Positions 17,251-27,002 are shown, numbered from the stretch's first letter. The stretch: 64,000 nucleotides of DNA from CAMTVQ01 sp947085255 (GCA_947085255.1 CAMTVQ010000011.1:62001-126000); one strand, 5' to 3'. Notes: generated from the sequence alone by a model not told the origin. Numbers and translations are program-made.

Positions 17251-17304
17251 AAAGCAGGTATAAATTGCTGACTTACGGTAAAAATAAAAAAGGGGTTTGT
17301 ACTA

Positions 17305-18456
17305 TCATTTAAGCAATATGTATCCAATAACTGCCGACACAAGCGATGCAGTTAGTATAGCAATTTTGGCTATAAACTGATAATCGGGTGCCGAAAATGC
17401 TAATACAGTAATAAAAATAGACATGGTAAAACCGATGCCCCCTAAAAAACCTATGCCTATAATATTTTTCCAATTAGCCCCTATAGGTAGCTGCACAATA
17501 CCCATACGGCTTGCCAACCACGAAAAACCGACAATACCCACAGGCTTGCCGAGCACCAGCCCAACAATAATACCATAGCTTATCGGCGAAAAATAGGATT
17601 GCAACACAGTACCATCAATAGCTATAGCAGTATTGGCTAATGCAAAAACAGGCATAATACAAAAAGCCGAAACCACATGTAGTTTACCCTCTAAACTAGC
17701 CAAAAGTGGATTTCCGTTTTTACGGTGCATCGGAATTGTAAGCGCCACTAATACCCCAGCAATAGCAGCATGTATGCCCGAATGCAGTAAACAATACCAC
17801 AATAATATACCCAAAATCAGGTAAAGTCCTATAGTATCTACCTTTAGTTTATTAGCAACTAACAAAAGCAAAAATACAACTGCCGCAAACGCGAGATAGG
17901 CAAATGCTATATGATGCGAGTAGAATATAGCTATTATCATAATAGCACCTAAATCATCAATTACTGCCAAGGCTATAAGAAACACTTTTAAACTAAGGGG
18001 TACACGCTTGCCAACTAATGCGAGTACGCCCAAGGCAAAAGCAATATCGGTAGCCATAGGTATGCCCCAACCTATAGCAGTAACTTTGCCTGTATTAAAC
18101 AGCGCATAAATAGCCGCCGGAATAAGCATACCACCACAAGCAGCCACTACTGGTAATAGTGCTTTTTTGGGTGTAGCTAATTCACCAACAAGCAACTCTC
18201 TCTTAATTTCCAGACCTACTACCAAAAAGAAAACGGCCATCAGCCCGTCGTTTACCCAATACAGTACACTTTCTTTTAATGATATAAAACCGATGCCAAA
18301 ACCGATAGTGGTTTTCCAGAATTGCTGATAGCTATTGCCCAAATTCGTATTGGCAATAATGATTGAAAATGCCGCACAGCAGATCAGTAGCATACCCGAT
18401 GCTTGTTCCGTTTGTAGAAAACGCCGAAAAGGATGTAAAATGCGCTGCTGTACCAT
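17305..18456 (-). CDS. nhaA: Na+/H+ antiporter NhaA
   Basis: This 383-residue, 12-helix protein matches NhaA throughout. The key acidic residues are present: D137 in ATDIAF (E. coli D133) and D167-D168 in AVIDDLGA (E. coli D163-D164). NhaA exchanges two protons for one sodium ion across the inner membrane and serves pH and salt homeostasis. The frame can be opened at 18471 only with a TTG codon; the ATG at 18456 gives the normal amphipathic N-terminus QQRILHPFRRFL. It is divergent from the DEAD-box helicase gene with 93 nt between starts. Confidence 0.96.
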   Translation of the reverse strand: MVQQRILHPFRRFLQTEQASGMLLICCAAFSIIIANTNLGNSYQQFWKTTIGFGIGFISLKESVLYWVNDGLMAVFFLVVGLEIKRELLVGELATPKKALLPVVAACGGMLIPAAIYALFNTGKVTAIGWGIPMATDIAFALGVLALVGKRVPLSLKVFLIALAVIDDLGAIMIIAIFYSHHIAFAYLAFAAVVFLLLLVANKLKVDTIGLYLILGILLWYCLLHSGIHAAIAGVLVALTIPMHRKNGNPLLASLEGKLHVVSAFCIMPVFALANTAIAIDGTVLQSYFSPISYGIIVGLVLGKPVGIVGFSWLASRMGIVQLPIGANWKNIIGIGFLGGIGFTMSIFITVLAFSAPDYQFIAKIAILTASLVSAVIGYILLK

Positions 18457-18506
18457 GTGGGCAAAGTACAAAAAACTGCGGAATTGCTAATAAGAATAGG
18501 CGCACA

Positions 18507-18533
18507 TTGCGCATCGATTTTTTATTACCTTAG
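18507..18533 (+). promoter_or_regulatory. Candidate promoter of the DEAD-box helicase gene
   Basis: TTG at 18507-18509 is 16 bp from TACCTTAG at 18526-18533, one base off TAnnTTTG; the ATG is 16 nt further on. The same octamer precedes sucC. Confidence 0.4.
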
Positions 18534-18549
18534 TACGCTACAAACAATC

Positions 18550-19692
18550 ATGTCTTTTACTTCCTTAGGCTTACCTCCCGCTTTATTAAACCTATTAGCC
18601 GAGCAAGGCTACACACAGCCTTACCCTATTCAGCAAGCGGTTATACCTGCTATTTTAAACAAACTAGATGTGCTGGGCATTGCCCCAACTGGTTCGGGCA
18701 AAACAGCCGGATATGCATTACCTATTTTAATGAATTTGTTAGGGAAACCTGCTGCTAAAGACCGACATATTAATGTGTTGGTGGTAGTACCCACGCGCGA
18801 ATTGGCGGTACAAGTGAAAGATGCTTTTCAGCTATTTGCACCTGCGCTTTCGCGGACTACAAAAGTTGCAGCGGTGTTTGGCGGTGTTTCTATTAATCCG
18901 CAAATGAAGGCATTACACGGGGTAAATATTTTAGTAGCCACGCCCGGCCGATTATTAGAATTGATTGATTCAAATGCCGTGCACCTATCAGCAATAGAAA
19001 CCCTTGTATTAGACGAAGCCGACAAAATGTTGAATTTGGGCTTTAAGGAGGAGATGAACCGTATTTTTGCACTGCTCCCTAAAAAGCGTCAAAATTTATT
19101 ATTCTCTGCCACATTAAGTGAAGATGTAAACAACATTAATCAAGTAGTACTGCACAATCCGCTGGTAATTAAAATAGCACCAGAAACTGATGCCTCCGAC
19201 TTAATTATACAAACCGCTTATTTTGTTGCCGAAGAAAAGAAGGGACCACTGCTACGATATTTGATTAAAAAAGACAACTTAAAGCAAGTATTGGTTTTTA
19301 CTTCTTCGGTATACATGGCCGATATGGTAGCGGATAAACTGCGCAAAAACGGCATTGATGCCGCAGCCATGCACAGCAAAAAAAGTCAGGGAGCACGAAC
19401 AGATATCTTAACTCATTTTAAACTAGGTAAACTTAGGGTGTTGGTTGCTACCGATTTAATGGCTCGCGGTATCGATATTCAGTTTTTGCCTTGTGTAATC
19501 AATTACGAATTGCCGCGTTCGCCCAAAGATTTTGTGCACCGTATTGGCAGAACTGGTCGTGCTGAGTCGGCTGGAGAGGCCATTTCTTTTGTGAGCCCTG
19601 CAGATCAACATCATTTTAAAGTGATTCAGAAAAAGATGAGTAATCAAGCAACCCGTGTTGATTGCGAAGGCTTGGATTTGAAGGGGTATTAA
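18550..19692 (+). CDS. DEAD-box RNA helicase (RhlE-like)
   Basis: This 380-residue protein carries all core motifs: Q motif (PYPIQ, 25-29), motif I APTGSGKT (45-52), PTREL, TPGR, DEAD (155-158), SAT (186-188), and the C-terminal RecA domain with ARGID and HRIGRTGR. It lacks the long basic tail of many RhlE proteins and stops soon after the second domain. Likely role is ATP-dependent unwinding of short RNA duplexes in ribosome assembly or RNA decay. A longer GTG-opened frame at 18457 is rejected because it overlaps the nhaA start and the promoter; the ATG at 18550 gives the usual MSFTSLGLPP start. Its stop is 1 nt from the convergent nuclease stop. Confidence 0.93.
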   Translation: MSFTSLGLPPALLNLLAEQGYTQPYPIQQAVIPAILNKLDVLGIAPTGSGKTAGYALPILMNLLGKPAAKDRHINVLVVVPTRELAVQVKDAFQLFAPALSRTTKVAAVFGGVSINPQMKALHGVNILVATPGRLLELIDSNAVHLSAIETLVLDEADKMLNLGFKEEMNRIFALLPKKRQNLLFSATLSEDVNNINQVVLHNPLVIKIAPETDASDLIIQTAYFVAEEKKGPLLRYLIKKDNLKQVLVFTSSVYMADMVADKLRKNGIDAAAMHSKKSQGARTDILTHFKLGKLRVLVATDLMARGIDIQFLPCVINYELPRSPKDFVHRIGRTGRAESAGEAISFVSPADQHHFKVIQKKMSNQATRVDCEGLDLKGY

Positions 19693-19693
19693 C

Positions 19694-20563
19694 CTACTCT
19701 ATCGGCAACATATCTACCTTTTCCTCCAATGCTTCTTGAATAGCTGGAGCTACAGTGCGCATAAAATCGTACCCTGTTAGCTGTTCGATACTATTTACCG
19801 AGCTACGATACATACCCCAATTACCAACACTATTCTGACTGTTGGGCATAGTTACCGCTATTACGCGAGTGTTGGCATCTATACGTTGCATATCATTTGT
19901 TCCCTGTGGCAATACAACAATTACTTTCCACAGCGTAGCTGGAACCGTAATTAAACTCCCATTTATGGTTGTAGCTGCCCCTTTGCTACCATCTCCACCT
20001 GTGCCTGCTACACCTGCCACAATATATAATTCATTACCCGCAGCTACCAAATCGCGGCAATAATCTTCTAAACGCGCCCATGTTTGTTGATTATTTTTAG
20101 GTGCTTGTGGCACAATATTGGTCATCAAAAACGTGTTGCTGTTCTCTTGTGCAGAGGTCGTTCTATCTGCCGAGGGGCACAAATGCCCTCTATCAAATCC
20201 CGAATTGGTGTAATTACTTGTACTTACCTTATACCAACCTTCGGGCAATGCATTATCGGGTTTAAAATTATCCTGCCGTGTTGCTGCGCCCAACCAAGTC
20301 GTAGTTAAATGCCAGCTTACCCAATTGGCGGTTGCGCGGCTTTTGTTGTAAGAAAGGCTGAATTCTATTTTCTCTAAGAGGTAATTGAGCGAATCGGATA
20401 TAGTGGTACCTGCATCCGAGGGATTACCAAGCAGCAAGTGCGGTTCGCGGACAGTATTAGTGGTATCTATGCCTATAGCTAGTGCGTCGTTCTCCTTTTG
20501 ACACGCATTACACAATACACTTATGGTAAAGCCTATACAAAGCAACCTTTTAAGACGCCCCAT
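19694..20563 (-). CDS. Exported DNA/RNA non-specific endonuclease (NUC family)
   Basis: This 289-residue protein has the catalytic DRGH motif at 124-127 (general base H127) and the metal-binding Asn about 30 residues later (PKNNQQTW, N157 or N158), as in Serratia nuclease. The N-terminus is a lipoprotein-like signal with VLCNAC, so C21 may be lipidated, though the box is not canonical. Members cut DNA and RNA without sequence preference; at the cell envelope this would serve nucleic-acid scavenging. It lies 6 nt downstream of clpX on the same strand, and may be cotranscribed with it without an obvious functional link. Confidence 0.92.
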   Translation of the reverse strand: MGRLKRLLCIGFTISVLCNACQKENDALAIGIDTTNTVREPHLLLGNPSDAGTTISDSLNYLLEKIEFSLSYNKSRATANWVSWHLTTTWLGAATRQDNFKPDNALPEGWYKVSTSNYTNSGFDRGHLCPSADRTTSAQENSNTFLMTNIVPQAPKNNQQTWARLEDYCRDLVAAGNELYIVAGVAGTGGDGSKGAATTINGSLITVPATLWKVIVVLPQGTNDMQRIDANTRVIAVTMPNSQNSVGNWGMYRSSVNSIEQLTGYDFMRTVAPAIQEALEEKVDMLPIE

Positions 20564-20569
20564 ATATGG

Positions 20570-21808
20570 CTATGCTACTTTTAAATGCCGTATTTCTGAT
20601 TTATTAAATTGCTCTTCGGCATATAACAGGGTAATATTTAGTGTTTTTACCTTATTGGTTGATGGCATTTCGTACATGGCATCCAGCATAATGGCTTCGC
20701 AGATAGAACGCAATCCACGTGCGCCCAACTTATATTCAACAGCCTTATCTACGATAAAGTTTAAAGCTGCCTCGTCGAAAGTAAGTGCAATATTTTCGTA
20801 TTCGAACAGTTTTTGATACTGCTTTACCAACGAGTTTTTAGGATCGGTAAGAATACTGCGTAGCGTTGTTCTATCTAAGGGATTTAGATACGTAACTACT
20901 GGCAAACGACCTATCAACTCTGGAATTAGTCCAAACTTACGTAAGTCGGCAGAGGTTATATACTGCAACAAATTATCTTCGTCTATTTTTTCTTTATTCA
21001 CATCAATCTCAAAACCAATCGTTTGAGTATTCATGCGTCGCGCTATTATTTTGTCAATACCATCAAAAGCACCGCCGCAAATAAAGAGGATGTTTTGAGT
21101 ATTAACTGCAATCATTTTTTGATCGGGATGCTTACGCCCACCTTGTGGAGGTACATTTACAATAGTGCCTTCTAATAACTTAAGTAAAGCCTGTTGCACT
21201 CCTTCACCCGATACATCACGAGTAATAGATGGATTGTCGCTTTTACGGGCAATTTTATCAATCTCGTCGATATAAATAATACCGCGTTCGGCAGCAGATA
21301 CATCGTAATTAGCTGCTTGCAGCAAACGCGTAAGGATACTTTCTACATCTTCGCCCACATAACCTGCCTCGGTAAGCACCGTAGCATCACAAATGGAAAA
21401 GGGTACGTTTAATATTTTAGCTATGGTACGTGCCAGTAATGTTTTACCAGTACCTGTTTCGCCAACTAAGATTAAGTTCGATTTTTCGATTTCTATTTCA
21501 TCCTCAGTTACCTTTTGGCTAATACGCTTGTAGTGATTGTAAACCGCTACCGCTATATTTTTTTTAGCATCATCTTGCCCAATTACATATTGACCTAAGA
21601 AATTTTTGATTTCTATTGGTTTTACTAATGTAAATGACGGAGCTGCCTTACTTTTCTTGCTCCCCTGCTCACTAGTTAAAATTTCGTTGGCTTGCACAAT
21701 GCACTTATCGCATATGTGTGCATCTAAACCTGCTACAAGCATTAAGCTTTCTTGCTTAGAAGACCCACAAAACGAACATTTTACCGACTGCTCTTTATTT
21801 CTTGCCAT
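20570..21808 (-). CDS. clpX: ATP-dependent Clp protease ATP-binding subunit ClpX
   Basis: This 412-residue AAA+ unfoldase has the N-terminal zinc-binding domain (C11, C14, C33, C36), Walker A GETGTGKT at 116-123, the GYVG pore loop at 149-152, Walker B IIYIDEID at 177-184 and the RKH loop (GGRKHPDQ). It recognises substrates such as ssrA-tagged proteins and feeds them to ClpP. It lies downstream of clpP, but an intrinsic terminator (21829-21862) separates them and a TATCTTTA element at 21823-21816 could give clpX its own transcript with a leader of only a few nucleotides. Confidence 0.97.
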   Translation of the reverse strand: MARNKEQSVKCSFCGSSKQESLMLVAGLDAHICDKCIVQANEILTSEQGSKKSKAAPSFTLVKPIEIKNFLGQYVIGQDDAKKNIAVAVYNHYKRISQKVTEDEIEIEKSNLILVGETGTGKTLLARTIAKILNVPFSICDATVLTEAGYVGEDVESILTRLLQAANYDVSAAERGIIYIDEIDKIARKSDNPSITRDVSGEGVQQALLKLLEGTIVNVPPQGGRKHPDQKMIAVNTQNILFICGGAFDGIDKIIARRMNTQTIGFEIDVNKEKIDEDNLLQYITSADLRKFGLIPELIGRLPVVTYLNPLDRTTLRSILTDPKNSLVKQYQKLFEYENIALTFDEAALNFIVDKAVEYKLGARGLRSICEAIMLDAMYEMPSTNKVKTLNITLLYAEEQFNKSEIRHLKVA

Positions 21809-21828
21809 TGTACTGTAAAGATATAAAA

Positions 21829-21862
21829 AAACTTCCCTCCTTATACCTAAAGAGGGAAGTTT
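21829..21862 (-). terminator. Intrinsic terminator of clpP
   Basis: A perfect 11-bp stem (AAACTTCCCTC at 21829-21839 with GAGGGAAGTTT at 21852-21862, 12-nt loop) is followed on the minus strand by a T-run, immediately upstream of clpX. The T-run merges with the weak TATCTTTA promoter element of clpX. Confidence 0.8.
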
Positions 21863-21887
21863 ATACTGTAATCAACTAACTAGTTAT

Positions 21888-22580
21888 TTATTTTTTTAGG
21901 CCTAATACCTCATCTACCATACCAAAAGTTTTGGCTTCTTCGGCAATCATCCAATAGTCGCGATCGCTACATTCCCATACTTTATCATAGGTTTGACCAG
22001 AGTGCTTGGCAATTATCTCGTACAACTCTTTTTTAAGTTTGCCAATTTCGCGAGCGGTGATTTCTATATCAGATGCCTGACCTTCTGCTCCACCCAATGG
22101 TTGGTGAATCATTACACGGCTATGTGGCAATGCTGAGCGCTTTCCGGTTGTACCTGCACACAATAAAACGGCTGCCATAGATGCCGCCATACCTGTACAA
22201 ATAGTAGCTACATCAGGCTGAATATATTGCATGGTATCGTAAATACCCAAACCAGCATATACAGAACCACCTGGACTATTAATGTAAATTTGAATATCGC
22301 GCTTTGCATCCGTTGATTGTAAAAAAAGCAACTGTGCCTGAATAATATTAGCTGTTTGGTCGTAAATAGCCTCGCCCATAAAAATAATGCGATCCATCAT
22401 TAAGCGCGAAAACACATCCATTTGTGCTACATTAAGCTGGCGCTCTTCAATAATGTAAGGTGTTACGTTACCTGGCAATAATCTATCTTCTACTCTAGAG
22501 ATGTAATTATCAACACGTATGCTATTAATACGATGGTGCTTAACGGCGTATTTTCTAAATTCTTGTTTATCTATTCTCAT
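21888..22580 (-). CDS. clpP: ATP-dependent Clp protease proteolytic subunit ClpP
   Basis: This 230-residue protein has the serine-protease triad S134 (GMAASMA), H159 (VMIHQP) and D208, spaced exactly as in E. coli ClpP (25 and 49 residues). The N-terminus is about 35 residues longer than the mature enzyme, as is common before self-processing. It forms the barrel that degrades polypeptides delivered by ClpX. The 152-nt upstream spacer contains AT-rich inverted repeats but no clear consensus promoter. Confidence 0.97.
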   Translation of the reverse strand: MRIDKQEFRKYAVKHHRINSIRVDNYISRVEDRLLPGNVTPYIIEERQLNVAQMDVFSRLMMDRIIFMGEAIYDQTANIIQAQLLFLQSTDAKRDIQIYINSPGGSVYAGLGIYDTMQYIQPDVATICTGMAASMAAVLLCAGTTGKRSALPHSRVMIHQPLGGAEGQASDIEITAREIGKLKKELYEIIAKHSGQTYDKVWECSDRDYWMIAEEAKTFGMVDEVLGLKK

Positions 22581-22732
22581 ATTTTTAAGTTAAGCAGTTT
22601 ATTGTTTTGATTTTAGTGATAACACGTATCGTATGGTATAGTTTTATACGAGAGTCATTTAAAAAACCAGCACTTTCTACATCACATTGCAATATTATAA
22701 TAATATTGACAGTTTTAAAAAAGAAGCTGTTA

Positions 22733-25144
22733 TTATATATTCAAAATTAGTTTAACACTTACGTTTCTGCCCATATTAAATACGCCATTTCTTTCTGTTA
22801 AAGAATTTTGCGCAGCATATTTTAAACGACTCAAATGACTTTGATAGCCTATATCTGCTAAGTTATCTGCGCTAACAAACACACTTAAAAAGGTTTTTTT
22901 AGTTGCCGACTTTATATCTGCCCCACAACCTGCATTTACTAAAAAATAATCGGGAGTTGCTGTTTCAGTTCCGTAAGCTGCAAAAAACTGGTTTTGAGCA
23001 AAGAAATAATCCATTCCGAATTTTATATAGGTGTTGGCAAATACTTTACCCACCTCTCTGAACTGTGCTTTTAGCTCTCCTCGGTAGCGAGGTGCTGGAA
23101 TAAAAGGCAAATATTTGGCACTATCTGGTTGATTGGCTTGAACGGCCGTAACGTAAGAAAAGGAATTTTCGATGTGTAACCAATCAAACGGATGCGGATG
23201 AATATCTACATATATTTCTCCACCTACTAACCGTGCATTACCCTGTGTGTACACAAAAGCTGGAGTCGGGTCGGCAAGGTCGGGAATAGAATCGCCGCCG
23301 AGTGTACTGCTCAACTTTTCGAGGTAAATATATTGCTGTATAAAATTGGCAAAAGGTGTAAGCTCTAACGTAATGTGGTCGGTATTTAAAAAATAGCCTA
23401 TATCAATTTGATGACTTACCTCGGGTTTTAAATCCGCAACCCCATACTCATACCTAAAAGCCCCTTCGTGCTTTCCATTAGAACCTGTTTCGGCAATATT
23501 AGGTGCTCTAAATCCTCTTGACAAATTAACCTTGAGCGTACTTTTTTTATTGATGGTATAAGCAATACCCGCACTACCCGAAACGTTGGTGTAGTTTTTG
23601 CGAAAGCCCGCAAATTTCACCTCTGTACTATCATTTTCTTGACTTACCACACGTTCATTTTGGTCTAAAATCAACCGATCTACAACGGAATATCGCGTAT
23701 CGACTCGCAAACCACCAGCTACTGTAAGTTTGCTTAGAAAGGTTTTTTGTGTAAAAACAAATACTCCAGCATCCAACAAACTATAAGCAGGCACTAAAAA
23801 TTCTATCCCCTTATTTTGGTTTGTTTGAAACATACCATTTACCCCCACAGATGTTTCCCAACCATTTACCGCTGCTGCATTATAGCGTACATTGTAGTTA
23901 ATGGTATTCAAATCAAAAAACAGCTCTTTTTCGTTAGGATTCGAGGGATTTGCATACTCCTTACGTTGATTGTTTTGGTAGGCAATGTCTGCATTGAGTG
24001 ATGCCCTTTTTATAAAAAATTGATTGTTGGAAACCAATCGTAAATGGCTTACACCTTGATTCGGGAATCCGATTTTATATCCCTCTAAATCAGTTATCGA
24101 AACTGATTCTTCCACAGATTCACCTGCACCATCGGGAACTAATTTGAGAAAAGCACCAAGGCTATCTCGCTCTCCTTCAATAATATTTAGCTTTTGATTA
24201 AATGAACTAACCGTAAGGTGCGAATAACCCCACTTTTTTGCTATTCCTAAAAACAAGCTACCATCCAATTCGGTAAAACCAGAGTTATGTACTTTTCCAT
24301 CGTAACGATTGGCATAATTACCCGCAACTTTACTACTTAGGCGCCCCTGCCATTGAAATCCTTTCTTGTTACCCATGTTTGAAACAGAGGTGCCAACCAA
24401 ATTATTATTTGACTGGTAATTGCTAATAAGTTGTGTATTAATTACCCCATCGGATACTGATTTTGGGCTAATAAAATTCAACACTCCTCCAATACCATCC
24501 GACCCATACAATAAACTACCAGGACCTTTTATAATCTCCACTCTTCCTATAGCATATTCGTCTATTTCTATTCCATGCTCATCGCCCCACTGCTGCCCTT
24601 CTTGCCGCACACCATTAAAAAGAGAAATAATGCGATTGTAGCCCAACCCGCGAATAACAGGTTTTGAAATGGCTGCACCTGTAGCAATTTGATTAACACC
24701 TGGGATGTTTTTTAAGGCATCAATTAAATTCGTAGAACTGTTCTGATTTAGCTCGCTAACATTAACAGGTTTTACAATAACGGGATTACGCATCAGCTCA
24801 GAAGAACGGGCAACACCCGTTACAATTACTTCCGAAAGTTCGCTTACCGCATCTTCAAGTGCAAAATTTACCGTCTTTTCTCCATCAACTACCACTGATT
24901 GAATAATTGTTTTGTAACCAAGCAGATGAACTTCTACCAAAAAAATCCCTTTAGGAAGATTTTGAATAGCATAGTTTCCACTCGTATCAGTTGTAGCACC
25001 AAATTTCAACTCCGTGATATATATGGTTACGCCTGTTAAATTTTCTTTTGTTTGTTTGTCTTTTACAGTGCCCGAAATTTGATTTTGAGCACTACTTATT
25101 TGCGTAGCGAAAAAGCACGCAATGAATAAATAAATTAGTTTCAT
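22733..25144 (-). CDS. TonB-dependent receptor, possibly for a metal
   Basis: This 803-residue outer-membrane protein has a signal peptide ending QISSAQ, a carboxypeptidase-regulatory-like domain (ISGTVKDKQTKENLTGV), a plug with LIDALKNIPGVNQIATGAAIS and GLGYNRIISLFNGVR, and a barrel ending GRNVSVKLILNI. The acidic plug segment QEGQQWGDEHGIEIDEYAIG and the VDIHPHPFDWLHIE segment are His/Glu rich. A small His/Cys-rich exported protein precedes it by 61 nt on the same strand. Together these suggest transport of a transition metal or its chelate; the substrate is inferred only. Confidence 0.9.
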   Translation of the reverse strand: MKLIYLFIACFFATQISSAQNQISGTVKDKQTKENLTGVTIYITELKFGATTDTSGNYAIQNLPKGIFLVEVHLLGYKTIIQSVVVDGEKTVNFALEDAVSELSEVIVTGVARSSELMRNPVIVKPVNVSELNQNSSTNLIDALKNIPGVNQIATGAAISKPVIRGLGYNRIISLFNGVRQEGQQWGDEHGIEIDEYAIGRVEIIKGPGSLLYGSDGIGGVLNFISPKSVSDGVINTQLISNYQSNNNLVGTSVSNMGNKKGFQWQGRLSSKVAGNYANRYDGKVHNSGFTELDGSLFLGIAKKWGYSHLTVSSFNQKLNIIEGERDSLGAFLKLVPDGAGESVEESVSITDLEGYKIGFPNQGVSHLRLVSNNQFFIKRASLNADIAYQNNQRKEYANPSNPNEKELFFDLNTINYNVRYNAAAVNGWETSVGVNGMFQTNQNKGIEFLVPAYSLLDAGVFVFTQKTFLSKLTVAGGLRVDTRYSVVDRLILDQNERVVSQENDSTEVKFAGFRKNYTNVSGSAGIAYTINKKSTLKVNLSRGFRAPNIAETGSNGKHEGAFRYEYGVADLKPEVSHQIDIGYFLNTDHITLELTPFANFIQQYIYLEKLSSTLGGDSIPDLADPTPAFVYTQGNARLVGGEIYVDIHPHPFDWLHIENSFSYVTAVQANQPDSAKYLPFIPAPRYRGELKAQFREVGKVFANTYIKFGMDYFFAQNQFFAAYGTETATPDYFLVNAGCGADIKSATKKTFLSVFVSADNLADIGYQSHLSRLKYAAQNSLTERNGVFNMGRNVSVKLILNI

Positions 25145-25205
25145 CTTATTGATTTTTTTAACTAAAAAATAATTGTAACGACACTAAAATGCCCTACAAA
25201 AACTA

Positions 25206-25586
25206 TTAAGCGATAAAAAATAAAATAGATGGAGGTCCTCTGTTTGAGGATGTAGAAATACTTTGAGAAAAATATGCGGAAGATTTTACTACATACCCTT
25301 TTACAACCTCATTACTTGCACAGCTTGTTATAAATGGCTGAGCAGCATGCGGCGAGAGGGCATGAATATCGCACAGCGAGCACTTTTCAATGGCTGTGGC
25401 AATATGTGTTTGGTGATTACATGCAGCTGCTTTATCGGCATAGTAAATTGCTCTTTCGCAATCAGTTGCCTTTTCGTAAGCTACTGGTTCGGTATGGTGG
25501 TGATAGAAAAAAGAGGCGCTGTTGCTGCAAAAATAAATGAGCAACAGCGCCAATGCTGTAAGTTGTTTGCTTAGTTGTTTTTTCAA
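25206..25586 (-). CDS. Small exported His/Cys-rich protein (DUF2946-like)
   Basis: This 126-residue protein has an N-terminal signal or anchor (TALALLLIYFCSNSAS), a YHHHTEP segment, a run of cysteines and histidines (C43, C56-NHQTH, CSLCDIH) and a C-terminal NRGPP motif. The C-x-x-C plus terminal R-G/A-P-P layout recalls DUF2946 and similar short proteins next to metal-uptake receptors. The only available start is TTG at 25586. It is 36 nt downstream of tig and 61 nt upstream of the TonB receptor, on the same strand, so a role in binding or sensing the receptor's metal ligand is a reasonable inference. Confidence 0.65.
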   Translation of the reverse strand: MKKQLSKQLTALALLLIYFCSNSASFFYHHHTEPVAYEKATDCERAIYYADKAAACNHQTHIATAIEKCSLCDIHALSPHAAQPFITSCASNEVVKGYVVKSSAYFSQSISTSSNRGPPSILFFIA

Positions 25587-25622
25587 ACTACTGTTTTCCT
25601 ATCTTATTGTACAATTGGCAAG

Positions 25623-26972
25623 TTATGCCAACTCTATAAACTTCTTGTAATCAATTTCTTTTTTATCAAGAGCAACGGTATTTTTTAGGTATTCAAATAC
25701 TTTTTGAGCGCGCAACTCGTCGTAAATACGGGTAGCACGTTCCCGGTCTTGCAAAAAGTTAATGGTATATTCCATTAGCTGATCTTCTGGCAACGGTGAT
25801 GGACTGTACATGCGAAACTGAGCATCAATTTTTTTCTTTGCCAATTCAATTACCTCATCTTGCTTAAACTCCATGTTTTGCGACTTCATGATTTTATTCT
25901 CAATCAGCGTCCATTTTAGGTTTTTAGCAAATGCAGGATATTCTGCTTCAATTTGTTCGTTAGTTATTGGTTTTTCTTGGCTGCTTTGTAACCAACGCTT
26001 CAAGAAATCATCGGGCAAACTCAACTTTATTTTAGACAGAACGCCTTCTACTACTTCAGTATGCAATTTTTTCTCGGCATTTTCAGCCATAATTCCTTGT
26101 AAATCTTCGCGAATTTTTTGTTCAAATTCAGCTTCAGATGTTATAACATTAGGACCATATACTTTATCAAAGAACTCTTGAGTAAGATCAGATTCTTCTA
26201 ATCGGTTTACATTTTTTACTGTAAGCTCAAACTTAGATTTTAGATCGCGGGCAATTTCCTCATCAATATCTAATAACAATGCAATGCGGTGAGCATCTTT
26301 ATTAAATGCCTGTTGTAGATCGATGGTAACAACGTCATCCTTCTTTAAGCCAACTAACGTTTTTAGTACTGCTTTATCTTCAACTAAATCTAAACGGATA
26401 GAATTGGTTTTAGTAATTCCGCCTTCAAATACCTCACCAGCTGGAGTTAACTGCTTTAATTCTGCATACAATACATCACCTTCTGCACTTACTTCTGGAT
26501 TACTCATTTTACCATAACTACGGCGTAAGTTTTTCTTGCGCTGTGTCATCGTTTCTTCATCCAACTTAATTATGTACTGCGTAAATTTATCTTTATCAGA
26601 AATTGTTACATCAAACTCAGGAGCTAAGCCCAACTCGTAGCTAAAATCAAAAACATCATTAAAATCCCAGTTATACTGAGCATCTTCTTCCATTTTTGGT
26701 AATGGCTGACCCAATACTTCTAATTTATTATCGTTGATGTAATTGGTTAAATTATCGGAAAGCAAGCGGTTAATTTCTTCCACCAAAATACTTTTGCCAT
26801 ATAATTTTTTGATATGCGATGCAGGAACCATACCTGGACGAAAACCCGGCATTTTTACCTGTTTGCTATGATTTTTTATAGCTACTTCAACTTTTTCGCG
26901 GTAATCATCTGGCGTTAATTGAATTTTAACAATAGCATTTAGGTTGTCGATGTTGTTCTTACTGATTTGCAT
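25623..26972 (-). CDS. tig: Trigger factor
   Basis: This 449-residue protein begins with the ribosome-binding domain (VEVAIKNHSKQVKMPGFRPGMVPASHIKKLYG), in which GFRPG-x-P is the ribosome-docking signature. A diverged central domain and a long alpha-helical C-terminal chaperone region follow. It binds nascent chains at the ribosome exit tunnel; the peptidyl-prolyl isomerase signature is not obvious, as usual in Bacteroidota. It lies downstream of tRNA-Leu(UAG) with a terminator-like hairpin between; its own promoter was not identified. Confidence 0.93.
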   Translation of the reverse strand: MQISKNNIDNLNAIVKIQLTPDDYREKVEVAIKNHSKQVKMPGFRPGMVPASHIKKLYGKSILVEEINRLLSDNLTNYINDNKLEVLGQPLPKMEEDAQYNWDFNDVFDFSYELGLAPEFDVTISDKDKFTQYIIKLDEETMTQRKKNLRRSYGKMSNPEVSAEGDVLYAELKQLTPAGEVFEGGITKTNSIRLDLVEDKAVLKTLVGLKKDDVVTIDLQQAFNKDAHRIALLLDIDEEIARDLKSKFELTVKNVNRLEESDLTQEFFDKVYGPNVITSEAEFEQKIREDLQGIMAENAEKKLHTEVVEGVLSKIKLSLPDDFLKRWLQSSQEKPITNEQIEAEYPAFAKNLKWTLIENKIMKSQNMEFKQDEVIELAKKKIDAQFRMYSPSPLPEDQLMEYTINFLQDRERATRIYDELRAQKVFEYLKNTVALDKKEIDYKKFIELA

Positions 26973-27002
26973 ACGTTACTGATCGTTTTTTTCTTTAAAT
27001 TA

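Noticed and set aside
17251..17304. A riboswitch before the TonB receptor at 14851-17250
   Set aside because: Only 54 nt separate it from nhaA, too short for a cobalamin or similar riboswitch. The same holds for the 61-nt spacer at 25145-25205.
25263..25574. A 103-codon plus-strand frame opposite the His/Cys-rich small protein
   Set aside because: The minus-strand frame has a signal peptide and ordered Cys/His motifs; the antisense frame has neither.
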